Source: Acidovorax soli
GTDB lineage: Bacteria; Pseudomonadota; Gammaproteobacteria; Burkholderiales; Burkholderiaceae_C
DNA length: 64,000 nucleotides
NCBI RefSeq assembly: GCF_014207955.1
Contig: NZ_JACHLK010000004.1
Span: forward strand, 1-64,000
Reading direction: 5' to 3'
Under the pieces are notes generated by a model that was not told the DNA's origin, did no database searches, and saw only the letters and a program-made list of their open reading frames with translations. Both the position numbers and the translations under genes were made by a program. Below, one piece after another: positions 38,962 through 52,852 of this stretch. Numbering within the stretch: the stretch's first letter is position 1; the number at the start of each line of letters is the position of its first letter.

Positions 38962-39029
38962 GCCATCTCCAAGAATGTGGGCAGCCGTACCAGAGGTGCG
39001 GTCTGAATACATCACACAGGAGACAAACC

Positions 39030-40700
39030 ATGGCAACCCATCCCGCACCGCGGCCGATGACCGCCGAAGAGAAGAAGGTGATCTTCGCTTCGTCGCTCGG
39101 TACCGTTTTCGAGTGGTACGACTTTTACCTCTACGGCTCGCTGGCAGCCATCATCGCCAAGCAGTTCTTCAGCGGTCTGGATGCGGGCGCGGCCTTCATC
39201 TTCGCGCTGCTGGCGTTTGCGGCGGGCTTCCTGGTGCGGCCCTTCGGTGCCATCGTGTTCGGCCGCCTGGGCGACATGATCGGGCGCAAGTACACCTTCC
39301 TGGTCACCATTTTGATCATGGGCCTGGCGACCTTCATCGTCGGCCTGCTGCCCAGCTACGCCACCATCGGCGTGGCGGCGCCCATCATCCTGATCGCGCT
39401 GCGCATGCTGCAGGGCCTGGCGCTGGGCGGTGAGTACGGCGGTGCCGCCACCTACGTGGCCGAGCATGCCCCGCACGGCAAGCGCGGTGCCTACACCTCC
39501 TGGATCCAGACCACGGCCACGCTGGGCCTGTTCCTGAGCCTGCTGGTGATCCTGGGCGTGCGCCTGAGCCTGGGCGAAGCCGTGTTCCAGGACTGGGGCT
39601 GGCGCATTCCGTTCCTGGTGTCCATCCTGCTGCTGGGCATCTCGGTCTGGATCCGCCTGTCGCTGTCGGAATCGCCTGCCTTCCAGAAGATGAAGGCCGA
39701 GGGCAAGACCTCCAAGGCCCCCCTGTCCGAGTCCTTCGGCCAGTGGAAGAACCTGAAGATCGTGATCCTGGCGCTGGTGGGCCTGACCGCCGGCCAGGCC
39801 GTGGTCTGGTACTCGGGCCAGTTCTACGCGCTGTTCTTCCTGACGCAGCAGCTCAAGGTGGACAACACCACCGCCAACCTGCTGATCGCCGCCTCCCTGC
39901 TGATCGGTACGCCCTTCTTCGTGGTGTTCGGTGCGCTCTCCGACAAGATCGGCCGCAAGCCCATCATCATGGCCGGCTGCCTGCTGGCCGTGGTGACCTA
40001 CTTCCCCGTCTTCAAGGCACTGACCGAAGCCGCCAACCCCGACCTGGCCAAGGCCCAGGCCACGGCCGGCGTGGTGGTGACTGCCGACCCTGCCTCGTGC
40101 TCCTTCCAGGGCAACCCGGTGGCACGTGAGATCGACTTCCGCAGCTCCTGCGATATCGCCAAGCGTTACCTGGTGCAGAACTCGGTGAGCTACGACAACG
40201 TGGCCGGCCCTGCAGGCTCCAAGGCCGTGGTCAAGATCGGCAGCAAGACGATCGAGGCCCCCACCGGCAATGTGGTGAACCTGAAGTTCGACGAAGCATC
40301 GGCCAAGTCCATCGCTGCCTTCAAGAAGGAAGTGACAGAAGAGCTGAAGCTCGCTGGCTACCCTGCCAAGGCCGACCCCGCCAAGACCAACAAGGTGCTC
40401 GTGGTGGTGCTGCTGGTCTGGCTGGTGCTGCTGGTGACCATGGTCTATGGCCCCATCGCCGCCATGCTGGTGGAAATGTTCCCGACCCGCATCCGCTACA
40501 CCTCGATGAGCCTGCCCTACCACATCGGCAACGGCTGGTTCGGTGGCTTGCTGCCCACCACGGCCTTCGCCATCGTGGCCCAGACCGGCAACATGTACAA
40601 CGGCCTGTGGTACCCCATCATCATCGCGGGCATGACCCTGGTGATCGGCACGCTGTTCATCCGCGAGACCAAGGACGTGGACATCTACGCCAACGACTGA
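39030..40700 (+). CDS. MFS transporter of the MHS (metabolite:H+ symporter) family, with insertion
   Basis: A 556-residue 12-helix major facilitator of the MHS type. The signature GTVFEWYDFYLYG opens helix 1, and the loop motif GRLGDMIGRK follows helix 2 and recurs as GALSDKIGRK in the second half. MHS members are usually about 430-450 residues; this one carries an extra hydrophilic stretch at about residues 331-451, between helices 8 and 9, containing two cysteines (ASCSFQG and RSSCDIAK) and a lysine-rich segment. The insertion should face the periplasm. RBS AGGAGA precedes the ATG. Substrate is probably an organic acid or compatible solute. Confidence 0.92.
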   Translation: MATHPAPRPMTAEEKKVIFASSLGTVFEWYDFYLYGSLAAIIAKQFFSGLDAGAAFIFALLAFAAGFLVRPFGAIVFGRLGDMIGRKYTFLVTILIMGLATFIVGLLPSYATIGVAAPIILIALRMLQGLALGGEYGGAATYVAEHAPHGKRGAYTSWIQTTATLGLFLSLLVILGVRLSLGEAVFQDWGWRIPFLVSILLLGISVWIRLSLSESPAFQKMKAEGKTSKAPLSESFGQWKNLKIVILALVGLTAGQAVVWYSGQFYALFFLTQQLKVDNTTANLLIAASLLIGTPFFVVFGALSDKIGRKPIIMAGCLLAVVTYFPVFKALTEAANPDLAKAQATAGVVVTADPASCSFQGNPVAREIDFRSSCDIAKRYLVQNSVSYDNVAGPAGSKAVVKIGSKTIEAPTGNVVNLKFDEASAKSIAAFKKEVTEELKLAGYPAKADPAKTNKVLVVVLLVWLVLLVTMVYGPIAAMLVEMFPTRIRYTSMSLPYHIGNGWFGGLLPTTAFAIVAQTGNMYNGLWYPIIIAGMTLVIGTLFIRETKDVDIYAND

Positions 40701-40752
40701 CGGCGTCAGACGGCTGCGACCAGTGCCTGCCCCCGCAGGCACTGTGTTCCAG

Positions 40753-40797
40753 AAAAAGGCCTCGCAGCTGCCATGCGGAGCTGCGAGGCCTTTTTGT
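40753..40797 (+). terminator. Strong (bidirectional) intrinsic terminator
   Basis: A perfect 17-base-pair stem (40753-40769 with 40779-40795; arm AAAAAGGCCTCGCAGCT) with a 9-base loop and T/A runs on both sides, 52 bases after the MHS transporter stop. It separates the transporter from the small protein gene. Confidence 0.93.
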
Positions 40798-40846
40798 TGA
40801 ACAAGCAGACCCCCTATCCCCATCCAATATTCAGGAGACTTGAGCC

Positions 40847-41005
40847 ATGTGGAAGATCGTTGTCGGATTCGTACTGTTTGCGGCCCTGTCGCTGTTTGTC
40901 ATCATGAAGGCCGGTGACAAGGTGGACATGGGTGGCGAACAGCATGGCGGCGACTCCCTGCACGTGCCCGCCGCCCCTGCATCCGGAGCCAGCGCAGCGC
41001 ATTGA
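40847..41005 (+). CDS. Small single-pass membrane protein (52 residues)
   Basis: A 52-codon reading frame: MWKIVVGFVLFAALSLFVI forms one membrane helix from the first residues, followed by a basic-acidic segment KAGDKVDMGGEQHGGD and an Ala/Pro/Ser-rich tail. An AGGAG site lies ten bases before the ATG at 40847, and codon use matches the neighbours. It lies just after a strong terminator, so it has its own promoter. A structured repeat begins 8 bases after the stop. No function recognised. Confidence 0.75.
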   Translation: MWKIVVGFVLFAALSLFVIMKAGDKVDMGGEQHGGDSLHVPAAPASGASAAH

Positions 41006-41011
41006 AAAAAG

Positions 41012-41155
41012 CACCCCCTGAGTCGCTTCGCGCCTTCCCCCTCTCTCGACTCGCTGTGCGAGTCGGGAGGGGGACGCTCCCGGCGCAAGCGCTGGATACG
41101 CCGCCTTCGCGGCGGGGCGGCCCTTGCGCGGGAGCACTGGCCTTGGCCGCGCCAG
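41012..41155 (+). repeat. Structured 3'-end repeat, copy 3
   Basis: CCCCCTGAGTCGCTTCGCGCC starts 8 bases after the stop of the small membrane protein gene, followed by the CTCTCTCGACTCGC/GCGAGTCGGGAG stem and the terminal block. Here the outer pairing is GCTCCC with GGGAGC, and GCGC with GCGC, where other copies have GCCCCC/GGGGGC and GTGC/GCAC. About 20 extra bases are inserted in the loop of the terminal block. The gap continues to 41200 without a gene. Confidence 0.85.
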
Positions 41156-41200
41156 TCCTTCGGGCTGTGGGCCTCAATTGCGGCACCATGCCAACGGCAG

Positions 41201-42328
41201 CTACCGCTTGAAACGCCCGTCGGTACCGATGATGGAGAGGTCGGAGAAATCCAGGCCCGAGTGGTCGGTGGCGCTGAAGGAGAGCGTCAAACCCCCCATG
41301 TCCCAGTTGCGTATGCCTTCGAGGCCTGCGTGCAGCTTGGCACGGTCGGGCTTGGGGCCGGCGCGCTTGAGGCCTTCGACCAGCACCTTGGCGCTCACGA
41401 AGCCCTCGACCATGGCGGGGGTCAGTTCGCTCACGCCACCGGCCTTGGCCAGGTCCATGGCTTCCTTGATCAGTGGGTAGTTCAGCGAACGCTCGGAGGG
41501 GAAGACCTGCGTCACCACCACGCCGCGCGCGCTCTCGCCCAGGGCCTTCACAAAGCCGCCCGAGGCGTTGTTCGACAGGGTCACGATCTGCCCGGTGACG
41601 CCCGCGGTGCGCAGCGCCTTGATGCCGTCCACCACGGCCGCGCCGGTGCCGATGAAGATCACCGCCTGCGGCTGCTTTTGCGCCACGCGCGGGGCGATGG
41701 CGGAGTAGTCGGGCTTGGCGCGGTCGAATTTCTCGATGAACAGGGCATCGATGCGGTTGGCCTTGAAGCCCGCCTGGGCCCCTGCCAGCCCGTCGGCGCC
41801 GAAGGTGTCGTCCACGTGCACCACGCCGATCTGCTTGATGCCCAGGGTGTTGAGGTGGGTGATGGCCTTTTCCACCTCGCGCTGGTAGGTGGCGCGCACA
41901 TTGAACACGTACTTGAGCACGGGCTGGTGCAGCACCATGGCGCCGGTGGAGGGGCCGATGAGTGGCACACCGTGCTGCTCCAGCACCGGCACGATGCCCT
42001 GGGTGTGCGGCGTGCCCCGGGTCATGAAGAGGCCGATCACGCCCTTCTGCTCGATCAGCGTGCGCGTGTTCTCCAGCGTGAGCTTGGGGTCGAACTTGTC
42101 GTCGAGCGTGATGACCTCGACCTTCTGCCCGGCCACGCCGCCGCGTGCATTCACATGGTCGAGGTAGAGCGAGGCGCCCTTCATCGACTCCTGCACCGTG
42201 GCGGCCGCCGAGCCGGTCACGCCGACCGTCTGGCCGATGAGGATCTGGGCCCGGGCCGGGCCTGCCAGGGCCAGCAGGGCCAGCAGGGCGCAGGCCGTGG
42301 GGGTGGGGAAGGCGGCAAGGTACTTCAT
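41201..42328 (-). CDS. ABC transporter substrate-binding protein (branched-chain amino acid type)
   Basis: A 375-residue periplasmic binding protein of the Leu/Ile/Val (type I fold) class. A signal peptide ends at GPARAQ near residue 28; the mature chain opens ILIGQTVGVTGSAAATVQESMKGASLYLDHVNARGG, followed by the conserved GPSTGAMVLH, VHVDDTFGADGL and TLSNNASGGF segments. No permease or ATPase genes accompany it. It is a paralogue of the gene immediately upstream, and both lie on the minus strand. Likely ligands are amino acids or aromatic or aliphatic acids; unassigned. Confidence 0.92.
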   Translation of the reverse strand: MKYLAAFPTPTACALLALLALAGPARAQILIGQTVGVTGSAAATVQESMKGASLYLDHVNARGGVAGQKVEVITLDDKFDPKLTLENTRTLIEQKGVIGLFMTRGTPHTQGIVPVLEQHGVPLIGPSTGAMVLHQPVLKYVFNVRATYQREVEKAITHLNTLGIKQIGVVHVDDTFGADGLAGAQAGFKANRIDALFIEKFDRAKPDYSAIAPRVAQKQPQAVIFIGTGAAVVDGIKALRTAGVTGQIVTLSNNASGGFVKALGESARGVVVTQVFPSERSLNYPLIKEAMDLAKAGGVSELTPAMVEGFVSAKVLVEGLKRAGPKPDRAKLHAGLEGIRNWDMGGLTLSFSATDHSGLDFSDLSIIGTDGRFKR

Positions 42329-42430
42329 ACAGACCCCGGTGGTAGGTGGCTGGCGACAGTGTAGGCCGAAGGTGTGACAAAAGGTAGCCGGGGCTTTGCC
42401 TGGGCCATGCCTGACAACCGCCGCTTCGCC

Positions 42431-43549
42431 TCAGCGGCGGAACTTGCCGTCGGTGCCGATGATGGACAGGTCGGCGAAATCCAGGCCGGTGTGGTCGTCG
42501 GGGCCGTAGCTCAGCTCCAGGCCGCCGAGGTCGAACTTCTTGATGCCTTCGAGGGCGACCTGGATCTTCTCGCGCGTGGGTTTGGGGCCGGCGCGCTTGA
42601 GGCCTTCGACCAGCACCTTGGCGGCGGCAAAGCCTTCGAGCATGGCGGGGCTGATCTCGGCCACGCCCTTGGCCTTGGCCAGCGCCTGGGCCTCCTTGAC
42701 CATGCCATAGGTCACGGCCCGCTCATTGGGGTAGACCTGGGTGACGATCACGCCACGCGCGTTGGCGCCCAGGCTCTTGATGAAGCCACCGGAAGCGTTG
42801 TTCGACAGGGTCACGATCTGCGCGGCCGAGCCCGCGCCGCGGATCGCGTTGCCCGCGTCCACCACGGCCGAACCCGAGGCGATCATCAGCACGGCCTGCA
42901 CCTGGGCCTTGGCCACCTTGGCGGCGATGGGGGCGAAGTCGGGCTTGGCGCGGTCGAACTTTTCCTGCAGGGTCGCGGTCAGCTTGCTGGCAGCCAGGCC
43001 CTTCAGGGCACCGGCCAGGCCATCGGCACCGAAGCTGTCGTCGGCGTAAACCAGGGCGATGCGGGTGATGCCCATCGATGCCAGGTGGGTCATGGCCTTT
43101 TCGGCTTCGCGCTGGTAGGTGGCGCGCACGTTGAAGATGTTCTTGCGCACGGGCTGGTGCAGCACCATGGCACCGGTGGACGGGCCCACCAGCGCCACGC
43201 CGTGCTTGTCCAGCAGGGGGATCATGGCCTCGGTGTGGGGCGTGCCGCGCGTGAGGAACATGGCCAGCACGTTCTTTTCCTCGATCAGCTTGCGCGCGTT
43301 CTCGGCGGCCAGCTTGGGGTCGAACTTGTCGTCCATCGAGACGATCTCGATCTTCTGGCCGTTGACGCCGCCCTTGGCGTTGACGGCATCGATGAACAGC
43401 ATGGCGCCGTCGGCCGTTTCCTTGACCCCCGCTGCCACCGTGCCCGAATAGCCCGCCGTCTGGCCGATCAGGATCTGTGCCTGGCCCGTGCCGCACAGCG
43501 CGGCAGCCAGGACGGCCGTGGCCCCCCATTGTGTCCATGTGGTGTTCAT
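42431..43549 (-). CDS. ABC transporter substrate-binding protein, paralogue of neighbour
   Basis: A 372-residue type I binding protein highly similar to its downstream neighbour over the whole length (ILIGQTAGYSGTVAAGVKETADGAMLFIDAVNAKGG, TRGTPHTEAMIPLLDKHG, GPSTGAMVLHQPVRK, SNNASGGF, LSIIGTDGKFRR at the end). The signal peptide is cleaved near GTGQAQ. A GGAGACGACC site precedes the ATG at 43549. The pair arose by tandem duplication; neither has a transporter membrane component here. The 102 bases between them hold no clear terminator. Confidence 0.92.
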   Translation of the reverse strand: MNTTWTQWGATAVLAAALCGTGQAQILIGQTAGYSGTVAAGVKETADGAMLFIDAVNAKGGVNGQKIEIVSMDDKFDPKLAAENARKLIEEKNVLAMFLTRGTPHTEAMIPLLDKHGVALVGPSTGAMVLHQPVRKNIFNVRATYQREAEKAMTHLASMGITRIALVYADDSFGADGLAGALKGLAASKLTATLQEKFDRAKPDFAPIAAKVAKAQVQAVLMIASGSAVVDAGNAIRGAGSAAQIVTLSNNASGGFIKSLGANARGVIVTQVYPNERAVTYGMVKEAQALAKAKGVAEISPAMLEGFAAAKVLVEGLKRAGPKPTREKIQVALEGIKKFDLGGLELSYGPDDHTGLDFADLSIIGTDGKFRR

Positions 43550-43621
43550 GGTCGTCTCCTTGGAATTGTGTGGTTACTCTAAGAGATGTCCGCGCCTGGC
43601 GGATTGGCATAACCCGACACA

Positions 43622-43648
43622 CTGACAGGACTTGTCAGCAGATGTCAG
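43622..43648. promoter_or_regulatory. CTGACA-N5-TGTCAG palindrome plus an extra TGTCAG
   Basis: A palindrome CTGACAGGACTTGTCAG at 43622-43638 followed by a further TGTCAG at 43643-43648 lies in the divergent region between the binding-protein gene and uvrA. Three copies of the same hexamer in 27 bases suggest a regulator site. It does not match the CTGT-N8-ACAG SOS box. Function is inferred from position. Confidence 0.45.
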
Positions 43649-43729
43649 GCCTGGGGGTATTGCAAGGGGGCCGGACGGGAGCGATGGCCCTGCCTAGAAT
43701 GTTCCGCCTCACCTTGAAAGACCGCATCC

Positions 43730-49606
<5,877 letters not shown>

Positions 49607-49762
49607 CGCGGTACGGGACAGGAATCTCCGCTCTGTACGGCAGGCAGGGCGGGGACAGGGGGCTGGCAGGGCGACCCACGTGGGGGTTGGGAAACGTCCT
49701 ACGGCAGGCGCGGAACTCGGCGCACGTGGCGAGGAAGGGCAAAAACCTACTCTTCGTTTCAT

Positions 49763-49804
49763 GGGTTACGGCGCAAAGGCGCCAAGCCCAAAAGCCCGTA
49801 ACCC
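49763..49804 (+). promoter_or_regulatory. Leader hairpin before the first lipoprotein gene
   Basis: GGGTTACGG (49763-49771) pairs with CCGTAACCC (49796-49804), with a further GCGC/GCGC stem inside, 23 bases before the lipoprotein ATG. It has no T-run, so it is not a normal terminator. It could be an mRNA leader structure or the tail signal of uvrA. The remainder of 49607-49827 shows nothing else. Confidence 0.4.
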
Positions 49805-49827
49805 CCTTCAACTACCCGCACACTGCC

Positions 49828-50541
49828 ATGACCTCCCATCCCAAATCCCTCATCGCGCTGGCCCTCGTATCCGTACTGCTCACCGCCTGTGGCGGTGGTG
49901 GCGGCGGTGGAGGCAGCGGCAGCTTCAGCAGCACCAGCAGCAGTGAGCTTGCTGCCGTCGTGCCGGATCCCGATCCCAGCACCGAGCCTGGTGTGCTGAC
50001 CGTGACCGATGCCACCGTGCCCAGCCTCAATGGCGTCTATGGCAACGGCCAGCTCACGCTGTCCGAGGTGTACTACCAGGAAGCCATGGGCGGCAAACCT
50101 GCCACCTGCGCCTACAAATTCATGGGCGCCGACAAGGTGGGCGCCACCGCCACCGCTGCCACGACCACCGATACGGTAGTGGACGTGACCAGCACGCCTG
50201 TCGCCATCGTCGGCACGTCCACCACGCAGGCCGCTGTAGTGGGCAATATCACCGCACCCGTTTCGCTCACCGGCGCAGCACCCGTGGCAGCGGCCCAGGG
50301 CGTTGCGACCGCCTTCGGCAAGATCAGCTACCGCCCCTCGGCCACGGGCCTGTATGTCGTCTTCCTGACCTTCAACGGCAAGGAATACGCGAGCCTGGAC
50401 TCGGTCGACACCCTGGTGGACCGCAGTGGCAACCTGGTGCGCTTCACCAGCAAGACCATGGGGGCCACCGATGGATCGACCGATACCCTGAAGCTGACGG
50501 CCATCATTCCGATGCACGCCACGCGCAACGCCAATTGCTGA
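49828..50541 (+). CDS. Lipoprotein A of a paralogous pair
   Basis: A 237-residue lipoprotein. The signal SLIALALVSVLLTAC gives a lipidation Cys at about residue 21, followed by a poly-Gly run and a Ser-rich linker. The mature domain contains SLNGVYGNGQLTLSEV, a Cys in CAYKFMGADKVG, ISYRPSATGLYVVFLTFNGKEY, and ends in IIPMHATRNANC with a C-terminal Cys. A Thr/Val/Ala-rich insert of about 60 residues (about 115-170) separates this domain into two parts and is absent from the next gene's product. Function unknown. Confidence 0.85.
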   Translation: MTSHPKSLIALALVSVLLTACGGGGGGGGSGSFSSTSSSELAAVVPDPDPSTEPGVLTVTDATVPSLNGVYGNGQLTLSEVYYQEAMGGKPATCAYKFMGADKVGATATAATTTDTVVDVTSTPVAIVGTSTTQAAVVGNITAPVSLTGAAPVAAAQGVATAFGKISYRPSATGLYVVFLTFNGKEYASLDSVDTLVDRSGNLVRFTSKTMGATDGSTDTLKLTAIIPMHATRNANC

Positions 50542-50621
50542 TCTTTGGTGCGCAGGCGGCCCCTGTGCGCCGGGGGCCCGATTTCCCCCTCGGCCGGTCT
50601 CCAGTCTCCGACCGGTTTTTG

Positions 50622-50652
50622 GCCCGCTTTCCCATGGAAAGCGGGCTTTTTT
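50622..50652 (+). terminator. Intrinsic terminator after lipoprotein A
   Basis: An 11-base stem GCCCGCTTTCC (50622-50632) pairs with GGAAAGCGGGC (50636-50646) across a CAT loop and is followed by six T residues. It separates the two paralogous lipoprotein genes. Confidence 0.93.
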
Positions 50653-50775
50653 GCGGCAGTGCGTGCGCCTGCCCTGTAGGCGTGGGTCCTACGAGGGGCA
50701 GGGCTGTTGGCGCACGCCGCCTGCGGGAACCCGCTCCTACGATGCGTTGACCTTCACACGACAAAGCTGCCTGCC

Positions 50776-51276
50776 ATGAACTCCCTCTTCAAGACCTGTT
50801 CTGCCCTTGCCGCTGCCAGCGCATTGCTGGTGGCCTGCGGTGGAGGCAACAACGACGATCCCACGCCCAGCAACGAGCCGGGCATCCTCACGGTGGTGGA
50901 TGCCACCCTGCCTGGACTCAACGGCGTGTACGGCAATGGCGCACTCAATCTGACCGAGGTCGACAAGAAAAACCCCATCGGCTCGGTGCCCGAGCTGTGC
51001 ACCTTCCGCTTCGATGGCGCCAACAAGGTCGGTTCGACCGAAACCGCCTTTGGCGATGTGCGCTACCGGCCCGACGCAACCGGCCTGCACCAGATCTTCG
51101 TGACCTTTGCCGGCAAGGAATACAGCAACGGCGATACCGTGGACACGGTGGTCGCACGCGACAGCAACCAGGTGCGCCTCTCCAGCAAGACACTCTCGGC
51201 CACCGATGGCTCCGGCAACACCCTCAAGGTCAGCGGCATCATTCCCATGCGCCCCAACCGTCCGCTGGGTTGCTGA
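50776..51276 (+). CDS. Lipoprotein B of a paralogous pair
   Basis: A 166-residue lipoprotein with signal SALAAASALLVAC (lipidation at about C21). The mature domain matches lipoprotein A: GILTVVDATLPGLNGVYGNGALNLTEV, Cys in CTFRFDGANKVG, VRYRPDATGLHQIFVTFAGKEY, VDTVVARDSNQVRLSSKTLSATDGS and IIPMRPNRPLGC ending on Cys. It lacks the long Thr/Ala insert of the paralogue. The two shared cysteines could form a disulfide in the periplasm (inference). Separate terminators indicate independent expression of the two genes. Confidence 0.85.
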   Translation: MNSLFKTCSALAAASALLVACGGGNNDDPTPSNEPGILTVVDATLPGLNGVYGNGALNLTEVDKKNPIGSVPELCTFRFDGANKVGSTETAFGDVRYRPDATGLHQIFVTFAGKEYSNGDTVDTVVARDSNQVRLSSKTLSATDGSGNTLKVSGIIPMRPNRPLGC

Positions 51277-51345
51277 AGCCAAGCACCCTCCCCAGACCTG
51301 CTGTTTCCCCCCTCGGCCGGCGAGTCCGCTCCCACCGGTCATTGG

Positions 51346-51380
51346 CCCCGCCCATCCTGGAGATGGACGGGGTCTCTTTT
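51346..51380 (+). terminator. Intrinsic terminator after lipoprotein B
   Basis: CCCCGCCCATC (51346-51356) pairs with GATGGACGGGG (51362-51372) with one mismatch, followed by a run of T residues. It lies 70 bases after the lipoprotein stop. Confidence 0.85.
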
Positions 51381-51426
51381 TTTCTGTGGCACCGTCACAA
51401 TGGAGTGGCCAGTTCCCTGCCGTCCC

Positions 51427-51771
51427 ATGTCGCCTTCTTCGTCCCCGTCTGCCCAGGTGGTGTGGCTGCACCCCGAGGCGCCTCCCAAGCCCGCCGAAGG
51501 CGCGCCCTGCAATGGCTGCGGCCTGTGCTGCCTGGCCGAGCCCTGCCCGGTGGGGGTGCTGGTGTCGCGCCGGCGCACCGGTGCCTGCGCGGCCTTGCGC
51601 TGGAGCGATGGCGAAGGCCGCTACCTGTGCGGCATGGTGTCCGATCCGGGGGGCGTGACCGGACTGCGCAACCCCTGGCTGGTGCGCGCCATCGGTGCCT
51701 GGGCCCGGCGCTCGATTGCGGCGGGGGTGGGCTGCGATGCGCGGCTGGACGCCGAGATGCCGCCGCGCTGA
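51427..51771 (+). CDS. YkgJ-type cysteine-cluster protein
   Basis: A 114-residue protein with an N-terminal cysteine cluster CNGCGLCCLAEPC and two further cysteines (GACAAL, YLCGMV), a pattern typical of the YkgJ/UPF0153 proteins that are thought to bind Zn or an Fe-S cluster. The start is put at ATG 51427 (MSPSSSPS); an in-frame ATG at 51400 falls next to the upstream terminator. It is convergent with the ctlX gene, with 26 bases between the stops. Function unknown. Confidence 0.8.
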   Translation: MSPSSSPSAQVVWLHPEAPPKPAEGAPCNGCGLCCLAEPCPVGVLVSRRRTGACAALRWSDGEGRYLCGMVSDPGGVTGLRNPWLVRAIGAWARRSIAAGVGCDARLDAEMPPR

Positions 51772-51797
51772 AGGTCCATCGCGGCGGCTGTCCAACA

Positions 51798-52727
51798 TCA
51801 CCCCCGGCGCGCCAGGTGGATGCCCGCCAGCATGCAGCGCACGGAACCACCCGCCAGCTCGATGGTGGGCACGTCGAGCGGCAGCAGCGTGGCGCTGCGT
51901 TCGATCACGGCCTTCTGCTCCGCGCTGAGGCTGGCCGCCGCGCGGGCCGACAGGGCCAGTACCCGGCCTTGCGCTCCCGTGAGCTCCAGTGCGTTGCCCG
52001 CGAACGCGCCGATCTGCTGTGCACTCAGTTCGATCACGGCGCGGCCGGATTCCGCCAGGCGCTCGCGCACCGCCTGGCGCCGTGCGGGGTCGCGGATCAG
52101 GTGAAAGCCGCCCAGCGCGAAATCGGTGCCCACGCACAGCATCACATTGGTGTGGTAGCAGGGCAGGCCCTGGGCATCGGCCGTGGCAAAGGCCATGGGC
52201 TCGTAGTTGAAGTGGGTGCAAAAACGCTCCAGCGCCACCGGGTCGGCGCGGTTCGACTGCGCCGTGTAGGCCACGCGCGCGATGTGGTCGAGCACCATGG
52301 CGCCCGTGCCTTCGAGGAACATGCCGTCCGGCTCCAGACCTGAGTAGTCGATCACGTCCTGCACGCGGTACTCGGCCTTGAGCATCTCGATCACATCGGT
52401 GCGTCGCTCGCGCCGGCGGCTCTCGGCAAACATCGGATAGATCGCCACATGGCCGCCCGCATGGGTCGAGAACCAGTTGTTGGGGAACACGGCGTCGGGC
52501 GTGTCACGCTCGCCCAGGTCCTCGAACAGGTGCACACGCACCCCCGCGGCCTGCAGCCGGGCCGCGGCGGCCGTCACTTCGGCATGGGCGAGCCGGGCGA
52601 TGGCCTCGGGCGCCTGGGCTGTTTGTGACTGGAAGGCGTTGTCGGCTGCCGTGTCGGGGTTGGGGTGGAAGCGGTGCGGGCGCACCATGGCGACGGCGGC
52701 AGGGGCTTGGGCAGAAGGCTGGGGCAT
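51798..52727 (-). CDS. ctlX: Citrulline hydrolase-like amidinotransferase-fold enzyme (CtlX)
   Basis: A 309-residue enzyme of the arginine deiminase/dimethylarginine hydrolase fold. The start MVRPHRFHPNPDTAADNAFQ, the motif DAVFPNNWFSTH (substrate Asp and Asn), GTGAMVLDH, CYHTNVMLCVG (catalytic His) and the C-terminal ELAGGSVRCMLAGIHL (catalytic Cys) are all visible and match CtlX. It would hydrolyse citrulline or a related guanidino/ureido compound. It is divergent from an AsnC-type regulator, 125 bases apart, which probably controls it in response to an amino acid. Confidence 0.88.
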   Translation of the reverse strand: MPQPSAQAPAAVAMVRPHRFHPNPDTAADNAFQSQTAQAPEAIARLAHAEVTAAAARLQAAGVRVHLFEDLGERDTPDAVFPNNWFSTHAGGHVAIYPMFAESRRRERRTDVIEMLKAEYRVQDVIDYSGLEPDGMFLEGTGAMVLDHIARVAYTAQSNRADPVALERFCTHFNYEPMAFATADAQGLPCYHTNVMLCVGTDFALGGFHLIRDPARRQAVRERLAESGRAVIELSAQQIGAFAGNALELTGAQGRVLALSARAAASLSAEQKAVIERSATLLPLDVPTIELAGGSVRCMLAGIHLARRG

Positions 52728-52852
52728 GGAGTGGGCAGAGATGAAGAGGGTCAGAGTCCCTGGAATTCTCGAAAAGGGCCGCGCTACAGAAAAGCCATCT
52801 ACCTGATCAAAATGCGTGGAAAATTGGCGATCTGATTGATGAGTGAATCACT

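Noticed and set aside
40753-40797. Small RNA gene in the MHS transporter 3' region
   Set aside because: The only structure is a perfect hairpin with flanking T/A runs, which is fully explained as a terminator; no promoter precedes it.
43622-43638. Possible LexA (SOS) box before uvrA
   Set aside because: CTGACAGGACTTGTCAG looks similar at first, but the CTGT-N8-ACAG spacing is not met, so SOS control cannot be claimed.
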